Shown: one piece after another, positions 1 to 7,515 of the stretch
Layout: each line of letters begins with the position of its first letter
Position numbering within the stretch: the stretch's first letter is position 1
Origin: Pelagibacteraceae bacterium AG-390-C22
GTDB taxonomy: Bacteria > Pseudomonadota > Alphaproteobacteria > Pelagibacterales > Pelagibacteraceae
Assembly: GCA_003278125.1 (NCBI GenBank)
Contig: QCGX01000001.1
Location: forward strand, 62,001 to 126,000
DNA: 64,000 nt
Direction: 5' to 3'
Made by a program: the position numbers and the translations under genes
The notes under the pieces: model-generated
The model's input: only the letters and a program-made list of their open reading frames with translations
What the model was told of the DNA's origin: nothing
The model's database searches: none

Positions 1-381
1 AATATAAAAAATGATTTCTTTATTAAAGGCGATTATGAAAAATTAATTGAAGTTTTTTCAAATATTATTGACAACAGTATAAAATATTCAGAAAAAAATA
101 AAAAGATTGAGGTTAATTGTGGGCAAGGTAACGGAAAAGTAATAGGAGACTCTTACACCGTGTCCATTAAAGATAACGGTATTGGGATTCCAACTGAGCA
201 ACTTCCGAGAATTACAGAAAGATTTTTTAGAGTTGATGCAGCTAAAAGTAAAAAAGTTGGTGGTACTGGACTTGGAATGGCGATCGTGAAGCACATTGTT
301 AATCAGCATAGAGGTGAGTTAGAAATAAAAAGTGAGGCTCAAAGTGGCACCGAAATAAAGGTTCATTTTTCTAAATTTTAG
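1..381 (+). CDS. phoR: PhoR-like sensor histidine kinase, C-terminal part (5' end outside window)
   Basis: The frame is open from base 1, so the listed GTG start at 160 is not the real start; this is the last ~126 residues of a longer protein. It holds the HATPase domain of a histidine kinase in order: N box (NIIDNSIKYS), G1 box (DNGIGIP), F box (ERFFRVD) and G2 box (GGTGLGMAIVKHI). In this family the domain binds ATP to phosphorylate a conserved His, which then passes phosphate to a response regulator. The Pst/PhoU/PhoB genes that follow make PhoR, the phosphate-starvation sensor, the likely identity. The His/dimerisation and sensor domains lie outside the window, so PhoR rests on the neighbours. 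Confidence 0.88.
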   Translation, partial: NIKNDFFIKGDYEKLIEVFSNIIDNSIKYSEKNKKIEVNCGQGNGKVIGDSYTVSIKDNGIGIPTEQLPRITERFFRVDAAKSKKVGGTGLGMAIVKHIVNQHRGELEIKSEAQSGTEIKVHFSKF

Positions 382-444
382 CAAATATTAAAGTTTAATT
401 ATATTTTGTCTTGAGATAGACAGCAAAATAGGTAAAATTCTAGT

Positions 445-1056
445 ATGACTAGAATAACAAATTATATAATTCTGGTTTTATTAACTATAACATTTACAAC
501 TGTTAAGGCAGATGTAAACTTAATTGAGAAAACTTTACGTTCTCAACCTCTTACTGTTTTTGATCTTGGACTTTTAAGACTAAAAAACGATCTTGAGCTC
601 GCCAAAAACGATTTAGTTCTTGAAGTAGATAATAAAAATATATCTACAATTTATACTGAAGCTTTATTTTCTAGAAGAGACGATGGAATTCAATTAATTG
701 TGTCAACACCGATGAGCACTCATTTAAATGCTAACTCGTACATGGTGGACTCAATTAAATGTAGAAAAATTTTTGAAAAAATTAAAAATAATCTTTTAAA
801 AGGTCAAAACGAGAGCAATATGATTCACTCTAAAGCTGCATCTTATTTAACTGAAGTATTCACTGCTCCAACACAATGGAATGCTTGGAGATATGATAAA
901 GGTTTTACTCAAAAATTAGTTAACTTTGTACAACTAGAAGTTACATTAAAGCCAACTCAATCCTACGCAGTTAAGAATAAAGTAAGACCTTTTAGTTGCG
1001 GAGGGTCTTTAGCCTCTGAGTATCAACAAATCGAGATAACTAGAAAGTTCAACTAA
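445..1056 (+). CDS. Secreted protein of unknown function inside the Pho cluster
   Basis: I do not recognise a named family. The 203-residue product begins with a typical signal peptide (MTR then a hydrophobic run, probable cut after VKA at about residue 22), so it is likely periplasmic. The mature part has only two cysteines, one in the middle (SIKCRKIF) and one near the C-terminus (PFSCGGS), which could form one disulfide. There are no membrane segments. It lies 63 bases after phoR and ends about 20 bases before the PHO box of pstS, so it is either co-transcribed with phoR or separately expressed, but it is not downstream of that PHO box. A role in phosphate stress is suggested only by position. 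Confidence 0.8.
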   Translation: MTRITNYIILVLLTITFTTVKADVNLIEKTLRSQPLTVFDLGLLRLKNDLELAKNDLVLEVDNKNISTIYTEALFSRRDDGIQLIVSTPMSTHLNANSYMVDSIKCRKIFEKIKNNLLKGQNESNMIHSKAASYLTEVFTAPTQWNAWRYDKGFTQKLVNFVQLEVTLKPTQSYAVKNKVRPFSCGGSLASEYQQIEITRKFN

Positions 1057-1066
1057 AAAGTTATCA

Positions 1067-1095
1067 TTTTAACAAATTTGTAACACATCTGTAAT
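1067..1095 (+). promoter_or_regulatory. PHO box upstream of pstS
   Basis: Two 7-base direct repeats spaced 11 bases apart, TTGTAAC-ACAT-CTGTAAT (1078-1095), match the PhoB box layout (CTGTCAT-like repeats with 4-base AT-rich spacers). A third weaker half-site, TTTTAAC (1067-1073), lies in the same 11-base phase upstream. The site is 68 bases before the pstS start, where a PhoB-activated promoter is expected. PhoB is encoded at the end of the same cluster. Confidence 0.75.
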
Positions 1096-1163
1096 ATTTA
1101 AGAGTCCTTTAAATTCTATGAGTCCAATGTTTGTTAATTAATTAATAAATGAAAGGATAAACA

Positions 1164-2168
1164 ATGAGAAAACTATCAATCGCTTTAGCTTCATTAGTTG
1201 CAATGTTAGTTGTAACTTCTGCTCAAGCTAGAGATCAGATTAAAATCGTAGGTTCTTCAACTGTATTCCCTTATGCAACAATCGTTGCTGAAAGATTTGG
1301 TTCGTCTGGTAAATTTAAAACACCAGTAATCGAGTCAACAGGAACAGGTGGTGGAGCTAAATTATTCTGTGCTGGAGTTGGTACAGAGCACCCAGACATA
1401 ACAAATGCATCTAGAGCTATGAAGGCTAAAGAGTATGCGCTATGTCAAAAAAATGGTGTTGAAGAAATCGTAGAGATTACAGTTGGTAACGACGGAATAA
1501 CGTTAGCTTATTCTAAAGATGCTAAACCAGTAAACTTTACAAAAAAACAATTATGGGCAGCATTAGCAAAAGAAGTTGCTAAAGATGGTGCGTTAGTACC
1601 AAATCCATATAAAAATTGGAGTGATATCGACCCATCATTACCAAACTACCCTATCAAAGTTATGGTACCTCCAGGAACATCAGGAACAAGAGATGCTTGG
1701 AATTCATTAGTAATGAAAAAAGGTATCGATGATGCTTCTAAAAAAGCTGGCGCTAAATATAAAGCGTTAAGAGAAGATGGTGCGGTAATTGAGGTAGGTG
1801 AAAACGATTCACTTATTATTCAAAAATTAACTGCGGACAAAGAAATGTTCGGTTTCTTTGGTTTCAGTTATTTCTTAGCTGCAAAAGATAAATTGCAAGC
1901 TGCAAGCATTGAAGGTGGTCAACCAAGTCTATCTTCGATTCAAGATTACAGTTACGCAGTTGCAAGACCTTTATTCTTCTACGTGAAAAAAGCTCACGTG
2001 GGCGTTGTACCTGGCTTACATGAATTTGTAAAAGAGTTCACAAGTAAAAAAGCTATGGGTAAAAAAGGTTACTTAACTGATATCGGGCTAGTACCTCTAG
2101 ATGGCAAGTTATACAAAACATCTAGAACTAACGCTACGAAGTTAGTTAACATGCCTGCTAAGAAGTAG
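1164..2168 (+). CDS. pstS: PstS, periplasmic phosphate-binding protein
   Basis: Binds inorganic phosphate in the periplasm and hands it to the PstCA permease. The 334-residue product has a clear signal peptide (MRKL, hydrophobic core, ending about AQA, residue 22). Phosphate-ligand motifs of the family are visible: GSSTVFPY (about residue 31), STGTGGG (about 60) and PGTSGTRDAW (about 171). Length is normal. A PHO box lies upstream, an AAAGGA ribosome site just before the ATG, and a strong terminator directly after the stop, so pstS should be made in excess over the membrane genes. PstS is known to be abundant in phosphate-poor ocean SAR11 populations. Confidence 0.97.
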   Translation: MRKLSIALASLVAMLVVTSAQARDQIKIVGSSTVFPYATIVAERFGSSGKFKTPVIESTGTGGGAKLFCAGVGTEHPDITNASRAMKAKEYALCQKNGVEEIVEITVGNDGITLAYSKDAKPVNFTKKQLWAALAKEVAKDGALVPNPYKNWSDIDPSLPNYPIKVMVPPGTSGTRDAWNSLVMKKGIDDASKKAGAKYKALREDGAVIEVGENDSLIIQKLTADKEMFGFFGFSYFLAAKDKLQAASIEGGQPSLSSIQDYSYAVARPLFFYVKKAHVGVVPGLHEFVKEFTSKKAMGKKGYLTDIGLVPLDGKLYKTSRTNATKLVNMPAKK

Positions 2169-2183
2169 TAGTATCAATTAAAC

Positions 2184-2210
2184 AAAAAGGGGGTATTTTA
2201 CCCCCTTTTT
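2184..2210 (+). terminator. Rho-independent terminator between pstS and pstC
   Basis: A 12-base perfect stem (AAAAAGGGGGTA / TACCCCCTTTTT) with a 3-base T loop, ending in a T run, begins 16 bases after the pstS stop. pstC starts 17 bases further on with no obvious new promoter, so it probably acts as a partial terminator that sets a high PstS-to-permease ratio. Confidence 0.88.
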
Positions 2211-2227
2211 ATCCCTGGAAGCTCATT

Positions 2228-3604
2228 ATGAATTTAATACTTGTAACTTTTATTATTCTCTTAGCTTTCACAAGTTATTATTTCGGTAGAAAAAAAGCTC
2301 TAGTTATTCAATCATCACAAAGACTTACGGCATTACCAAAATTTTATGGATATTATTTAGCTGCTTGGTGTGCTGCACCAGCATTAATAATTTTTGCTCT
2401 TTGGTCAGTTTTTGAACCATCAATAGTTAAAACATTTATTTTACAAGATTACACTGATCAGAACTTAACTAAAAATGAGCTTCAGCTTATTTACACAAAG
2501 GTTAAAGCATTAGCCGCAGGAACTTACACGGGAAATATTACTAATTTTCTAGATGAGTCTGCTAATAAGTACATTCAATTAAAAGGAATAGCTAACAGCG
2601 CTAAAGTAGCAATTATTTTAGCAATTTTAATTTTCTCTCTGAGTTTTGCGTATAGATCTGTTCAGAAAAATGATCGAATGAGAGAACCAGTAGAAATTTT
2701 TCTTAAATGGGTGTTATTTGTTGCATCATTAGGCGCAGTTTTAGTTACAATCGGAATAGTTTTTTCACTTTTATTCGAAGCGATTAGGTTTTTTCAAGCA
2801 GTAAAAATCTTTGACTTTATATTCGGAACTCATTGGTATCCTGCTAAAACTTTTGTAAGAGATGGCCAACCAGATCCTGAATTAATGAAGGATGCTTTCG
2901 GAGCTGTGCCTTTATTTGCTGGAACTTTTTTTATTGCTTTTATTGCAATGTGTGTTGCCATCCCCATAGGTTTGCTGAGTGGGATATATCTATCTGAGTA
3001 TGCTGGAAGAGGCGTAAGAAAATATGCGAAACCTATTATTGAGATTTTAGCTGGTATTCCAACAGTGGTATATGGTTTTTTTGCAGCTTTAACCGTCGGT
3101 CCTTTTGTTAAAGAAATTGGTAACGCTATGGGTTTAGAAGTTTCAGCGGAGAGCGCTTTAGCTGCAGGAGCAGTTATGGGAGTAATGATAATTCCTTTTA
3201 TTTCAAGTCTAAGCGATGACGTTATGACGGCAGTACCTCAAAATTTAAGAGATGGGAGTTACGCAATGGGCGCAACAAAATCTGAAACTGTAAAAAAAGT
3301 AATTTTTCCAGCAGCCCTACCTGGTATCGTAGGTTCGATACTTTTAGCAGTATCGAGAGCGGTAGGAGAAACAATGATTGTTGTAATGGCCTCAGGACTA
3401 GCGGCTAATCTTACAATGAATCCCCTTGAATCAACTTCAACCATTACAGCGCAAATTGTAGTAATTTTAATTGGAGATCAACAATTTGGAGATCCAAAAA
3501 CTCAATCAGCTTTTGCATTAGGAATATCTTTATTTATAGTAACTTTACTCTTAAATGTAATCGCTCTTTCAGTTGTTAAAAAATATAGGGAAAAATATGA
3601 ATAG
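2228..3604 (+). CDS. pstC: PstC, phosphate ABC transporter permease
   Basis: One of two membrane subunits of the high-affinity phosphate importer. At 458 residues it is longer than the classic ~320-residue PstC. The extra N-terminal part holds two or three additional hydrophobic segments and a soluble stretch (about residues 65-120) before the binding-protein-dependent permease domain (about 215-455). The EAA loop that contacts PstB is visible near residue 350 (YAMGATKSETVKKVIFP). Long PstC forms of this kind are common in alphaproteobacteria. Its end overlaps the start of pstA by 8 bases, indicating translational coupling. Confidence 0.95.
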   Translation: MNLILVTFIILLAFTSYYFGRKKALVIQSSQRLTALPKFYGYYLAAWCAAPALIIFALWSVFEPSIVKTFILQDYTDQNLTKNELQLIYTKVKALAAGTYTGNITNFLDESANKYIQLKGIANSAKVAIILAILIFSLSFAYRSVQKNDRMREPVEIFLKWVLFVASLGAVLVTIGIVFSLLFEAIRFFQAVKIFDFIFGTHWYPAKTFVRDGQPDPELMKDAFGAVPLFAGTFFIAFIAMCVAIPIGLLSGIYLSEYAGRGVRKYAKPIIEILAGIPTVVYGFFAALTVGPFVKEIGNAMGLEVSAESALAAGAVMGVMIIPFISSLSDDVMTAVPQNLRDGSYAMGATKSETVKKVIFPAALPGIVGSILLAVSRAVGETMIVVMASGLAANLTMNPLESTSTITAQIVVILIGDQQFGDPKTQSAFALGISLFIVTLLLNVIALSVVKKYREKYE

Positions 3605-4868
3605 TTTTAAGAAAAATTTATTAAAAAAAAGATATAACGCTGAAAGAAGATTTCAATGGTATGGCAAAATAGCTATAGGATTAGCTTTAAGCTTTTTAGC
3701 AGTTTTTATGTTTCAGATATTTTCAAAAGGTTACTCAGCTTTCCAAAAAACTTGGATAGTAACAGAAGTTCATTATGATAAAGAATTACTTTTAATCGAT
3801 GCAGAAAGTCCATCAAAAGATGATTTAGAAAATGCAGACTACTATGATGTTGCTTACAAAGCTATGACCTCATTAGATCCTGGACTTCCTGAAGAAGAGG
3901 ATCGTCAATTGATACAAATGGTTTCGTATAAATATGAGGCAGAGGTTAAAGATCTACTTTTAAAAAATCCAGACTATCTAGGTAAAATAGTGCCCATAAA
4001 ATTAACAGCTTCTGATGATATTGATCAAGTTCATAAGGGAAATTATCCAAGAGATATCCCTGAAAAGAATAGAAGAGTAAATGATTATCAGCTGCAGATT
4101 TACGATATGCTTAATGAGAGAGGAGATATTTTATCAGAGTTTAACATTAGTTTTTTTACAAATCCTGACTCAAGAGAGGCAGAACTAGCAGGTATAGCTA
4201 GCTCGTTTATGGGAACAGTTTTTAGTATATTAGTGTGTTTAGCATTTTCATTTCCTGTTGCAGTGCTAGCTGCAATTTATCTCGAGGAATTTGCACCAAA
4301 AAATAAATTTACAGATTTTATAGAAGTAAACATTAACAATTTAGCAGCCGTTCCATCTATAGTATTTGGTTTGCTAGGTCTCGGTATTTTATTAGCAGTT
4401 TTTAATTTACCAAGATCGACACCACTTGTTGGAGGAATTACTCTGTCACTTATGACATTACCAACAATAATTATTGCTGCAAGAGCCTCTTTAAAAGCTG
4501 TTCCTCCAAGTATAAGAGAAGCTGCTTTAGCGATGGGTGCAAGCAATATGCAAACGACCATGCATCATACTGTGCCACTATCAATGCCTGGAACTTTATC
4601 TGGAACGATAATTGGCTTAGCTCAAGCTTTAGGAGAAACAGCTCCTTTAATTTTAATTGGAATGGTTGCTTTCGTGAATACAATTCCTGGCACGCCAGTT
4701 GATCCTGCTGCAAGTTTACCAGTACAGATATATATATGGTCAGAAAGTGCTGAGAGAGGTTTTGTTGAAAAAGTATCCGCATGTATTATGGTGCTTCTAG
4801 CTTTTTTAATTTTAATGAACTTGGCAGCTCAAATAGTTAGACACAAATTTGAAAAGAAATGGAGTTAA
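3597..4868 (+). CDS. pstA: PstA, phosphate ABC transporter permease
   Basis: Second permease subunit of the phosphate importer. I take the ATG at 3597 (MNSFKKN) rather than the listed TTG at 3573, because an AGGGA ribosome site sits just before it and the overlap with pstC is then 8 bases; the product is 423 residues. An N-terminal membrane helix (about 20-40) is followed by a long periplasmic-type insert (about 45-190) and then the permease domain. The EAA loop is visible (AALAMGASNMQTTMHHTVP). The large insert and N-terminal helix match the alphaproteobacterial form. The stop is immediately followed by the pstB ATG. Confidence 0.94.
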   Translation: MNSFKKNLLKKRYNAERRFQWYGKIAIGLALSFLAVFMFQIFSKGYSAFQKTWIVTEVHYDKELLLIDAESPSKDDLENADYYDVAYKAMTSLDPGLPEEEDRQLIQMVSYKYEAEVKDLLLKNPDYLGKIVPIKLTASDDIDQVHKGNYPRDIPEKNRRVNDYQLQIYDMLNERGDILSEFNISFFTNPDSREAELAGIASSFMGTVFSILVCLAFSFPVAVLAAIYLEEFAPKNKFTDFIEVNINNLAAVPSIVFGLLGLGILLAVFNLPRSTPLVGGITLSLMTLPTIIIAARASLKAVPPSIREAALAMGASNMQTTMHHTVPLSMPGTLSGTIIGLAQALGETAPLILIGMVAFVNTIPGTPVDPAASLPVQIYIWSESAERGFVEKVSACIMVLLAFLILMNLAAQIVRHKFEKKWS

Positions 4869-5624
4869 ATGAGTAAAATAAAAGCGGAAAATGTAAATGT
4901 ATATTACGGATCTAAACAGGCATTATTTGATGTCTCTATAGATATAGCAGAAAAAGAAGTTACAGCTTTAATTGGGCCATCTGGGTGTGGAAAGTCTACT
5001 TTCTTAAGATGCTTGAACAGAATGAACGATGTTATAGATATTTGTAGAGTTGAAGGCAGTATTAAAATGGACAACCTAGAACTGAACTCAAGAAAATTAG
5101 ATGTTGTGAGACTTAGGGAAAACGTTGGTATGGTTTTTCAAAAACCCAATCCGTTCCCTAAAACAATTTATGAAAATGTAGCTTATGGGCCTACTATTCA
5201 CGGTATTGCACAGAGCAAAGAAGAAATGGATCAAATAGTTGAAACAAGTTTGAAAAAAGCTGCCCTGTGGAACGAAGTTAAAGATAGACTTGATGAAATC
5301 GGAACTGGTTTATCAGGCGGTCAACAGCAACGACTATGTATTGCAAGAGCTATATCTGTAAGCCCAGAAGTGATTCTTATGGACGAACCATGTTCAGCGC
5401 TTGACCCAATAGCAACAGCTCAAATTGAAGAACTTATTGATGATCTTAAAAAAGAGGTCACAATTGTAATAGTTACCCACTCAATGTCACAAGCAGCTAG
5501 GGTATCTCAAAAAACGGGTTTCTTTCATTTGGGAAAACTTATAGAATTTGGATCAACAGATAAAATATTTAAAAATCCTGACAAACAACAAACTCAGGAT
5601 TACATTACAGGGAGGTTTGGTTAA
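4869..5624 (+). CDS. pstB: PstB, phosphate ABC transporter ATPase
   Basis: Cytoplasmic ATPase that powers the PstCA importer. The 251-residue protein has Walker A (GPSGCGKST, about residue 37), Q-loop (VFQKPNPFP), ABC signature (LSGGQQQR), Walker B with catalytic Glu (VILMDEP) and the switch His (VTHSM). The [11 protein letters not shown] stretch is typical of PstB rather than other ABC ATPases. The ATG abuts the pstA stop, and its own stop shares one base with the phoU ATG. Confidence 0.98.
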   Translation: MSKIKAENVNVYYGSKQALFDVSIDIAEKEVTALIGPSGCGKSTFLRCLNRMNDVIDICRVEGSIKMDNLELNSRKLDVVRLRENVGMVFQKPNPFPKTIYENVAYGPTIHGIAQSKEEMDQIVETSLKKAALWNEVKDRLDEIGTGLSGGQQQRLCIARAISVSPEVILMDEPCSALDPIATAQIEELIDDLKKEVTIVIVTHSMSQAARVSQKTGFFHLGKLIEFGSTDKIFKNPDKQQTQDYITGRFG

Positions 5625-6304
5625 TGAGTGAAAAACCGCACATAGTAAAATCTTACGAAGAGCAACTTCAGTTGTTAAAAGATACAATAGCGAAAATGGG
5701 AGCGGGTGTTGAGAAACAGCTAGAAAACTCCATTCAATCTTTAGTTAAAAAAGATATTAGCTTAGCAGAAAAATCTATTAAAGATGACGAATTAATCGAT
5801 AAGTATGAATTAAATATAGAAGAGCAAGTTGTAAATTTGATTGCCTTAAGGCAACCTATGGCAATTGATTTAAGAGAGACAGTTGTTGCTTTAAAAGTTT
5901 CTTCAGACTTAGAGAGAATTGGTGATTTAGCAAAAAATATCTCAAAACGATTAACTATAATTGGAACTGATTTACCTAATGATATAACTAAAAATTTCGA
6001 AATAGCTGGTTTAAAAGCATCAAAACAAGTCAATGCAGTTTTAAATTCGTATTTACATAGAGCTAAAGATACAGCAGAAAATGTTTGGAATTCTGATGAA
6101 GAAATAGATCAAATTACTAATGCTAATATGGAAGCTGCAATAAAGCATTTAGAAAAAAATAAAAACGATATACAAAAAGTAACCCAACTACTTTTCATGC
6201 TTAAAAATATTGAGAGGATTGGAGATCATGCAACCAATATTGCAGAGCAAGTTTATTTTCTGATTACAGGAGATTATTTAGAGGGAGACCGACCAAAAGG
6301 ATAA
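5624..6304 (+). CDS. phoU: PhoU, phosphate signalling regulator
   Basis: Links the Pst transporter to PhoR and represses the Pho regulon when phosphate is plentiful. The 226-residue all-helical protein shows the two PhoU repeats, each with the metal-binding type helix ending in ERIGD (SSDLERIGDLAKN near residue 88 and NIERIGDHATN near 192). Length is normal. It overlaps pstB by one base (TAATG) and phoB by one base, so it is translationally coupled at both ends. Confidence 0.97.
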   Translation: MSEKPHIVKSYEEQLQLLKDTIAKMGAGVEKQLENSIQSLVKKDISLAEKSIKDDELIDKYELNIEEQVVNLIALRQPMAIDLRETVVALKVSSDLERIGDLAKNISKRLTIIGTDLPNDITKNFEIAGLKASKQVNAVLNSYLHRAKDTAENVWNSDEEIDQITNANMEAAIKHLEKNKNDIQKVTQLLFMLKNIERIGDHATNIAEQVYFLITGDYLEGDRPKG

Positions 6305-6987
6305 TGAGGGCAAATTTATTCATAGTTGAAGATGAAATGCCCATCGTAACTTTGCTTAAATACAATTTAGAAAAAGAGGGTCACAAAGTTGATTATGCAG
6401 TCAATGGAGAAGACGCTATTAGAAATATAAAGGAAAAAAATCCTGATTTAATTTTATTAGATTGGATGTTGCCAGATATCTCAGGTGTTGAAGTCTGTAA
6501 AAATTTGAAAAGAAGCAATCTTCACAAAAATATCCCAATCATTATGTTAACAGCCAAAGGTGAAGAGGAAGACAAACTGAAAGGATTTGAAACAGGAGCT
6601 GATGACTACGTAACTAAGCCATTCAGCCAAAAAGAACTTATTGCAAGAGTTAACGCTTTATTAAAGAGATCTAAACCAAGTGTTGCCGCTGATGTTGTAG
6701 TATTTGAGGATCTAAAAGTAGATAGAGTTCAACGAAGAGTTTATAGAGCAGATAAAGAAGTTATAGTTGGTCCTACAGAATTTAAACTAATTGATTTTTT
6801 AATAAAGAATCCAAAAAGAGTATATTCGCGTGAGCAACTTCTAAATTCTGTATGGGGAGATGATATTTATGTGGAGTCCAGAACTATAGATGTTCATATA
6901 AGAAGACTAAGAAAAGCAATAAATATTGATGGCAAGAAAGATCTTATCAGAACAGTAAGATCTGCTGGCTATTCCTTAGATTCTTGA
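6304..6987 (+). CDS. phoB: PhoB, phosphate response regulator
   Basis: OmpR-family transcription factor that binds PHO boxes when phosphorylated by PhoR. The receiver domain (about 1-120) has acidic residues near the N-terminus (EDE), the phosphoacceptor Asp in LLDWMLPD (about residue 53), and the conserved Thr (MLTAKG) and Lys (TKPF). The C-terminal winged-helix domain (about 130-225) includes GPTEFKLIDFL and a recognition helix near SRTIDVHIRRLRK. At 227 residues it is complete. It ends the cluster, and its last 19 bases overlap the tail of the convergent SixA-like gene. Confidence 0.97.
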   Translation: MRANLFIVEDEMPIVTLLKYNLEKEGHKVDYAVNGEDAIRNIKEKNPDLILLDWMLPDISGVEVCKNLKRSNLHKNIPIIMLTAKGEEEDKLKGFETGADDYVTKPFSQKELIARVNALLKRSKPSVAADVVVFEDLKVDRVQRRVYRADKEVIVGPTEFKLIDFLIKNPKRVYSREQLLNSVWGDDIYVESRTIDVHIRRLRKAINIDGKKDLIRTVRSAGYSLDS

Positions 6988-7493
6988 AGATCTTTTGGCT
7001 TTATAAATGATATTAATTTTCCTTTAACTTTTGATAACTTCTTCCAATCATTGAAATTAAAACTTACTTCAGCAACCGCTGCAGTAGGAAATTTTCTTTT
7101 TAAATTTTCAAATTGATCAGAGTTTTCTTTAAGACAGATTCGATTTATGAGTTCACTAATTGAAGGTTCATGATTGATTAAAAGTAAAGTTTTATAATTA
7201 TCAACTGTTTGTTTTAAGATATGAATAATTTCATCCTCACTAGCATGATAAAGCGCTTTTTTTTTAATAATTTTCTTAAAACTGATTTTTTCTGACAATA
7301 TATTTAATGTTTGTATTGTCCTTTTAGAGGACGAGCAATAAACTAAATCAAATTTTAATTTCTTTTTAATAAAAAATTCACAAATTAATTTTGCTGAATT
7401 TACCCCTCTTTTATTCAATGGCCTGTCATGATCATCTAAATCTGGAAAATCCCAGCTAGATTTAGCGTGTCTCATCGCATATAATTTAAACAT
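6969..7493 (-). CDS. SixA-like histidine phosphatase
   Basis: Member of the histidine phosphatase superfamily. The N-terminal RHG-type motif reads MRHAKSSW, as in the SixA branch, with the second catalytic His probably in LLINHEPSI (about residue 103). The 174-residue protein has no signal peptide and should be cytoplasmic. SixA in E. coli acts on phosphohistidine of a phosphorelay; the substrate here is unknown. It is divergent from ppk with only 22 bases between, and its 3' end overlaps phoB by 19 bases. Its place between the Pho operon and polyphosphate genes is suggestive, but I draw no function from that. Confidence 0.85.
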   Translation of the reverse strand: MFKLYAMRHAKSSWDFPDLDDHDRPLNKRGVNSAKLICEFFIKKKLKFDLVYCSSSKRTIQTLNILSEKISFKKIIKKKALYHASEDEIIHILKQTVDNYKTLLLINHEPSISELINRICLKENSDQFENLKRKFPTAAVAEVSFNFNDWKKLSKVKGKLISFIKPKDLQESKE

Positions 7494-7515
7494 ATTTTTA
7501 ATTTAACATTTATAT

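Noticed and set aside
401-430. Imperfect hairpin after phoR (ATTTTGTCT ... AGACAGCAAAAT)
   Set aside because: Could be a terminator, but the stem is interrupted and no T run follows; too weak to annotate.
1128-1144. 17-base sequence TGTTTGTTAATTAATTA identical to 11222-11238
   Set aside because: Very low-complexity AT sequence; such matches are expected by chance at this base composition, and the contexts (pstS leader and an operon end) differ.
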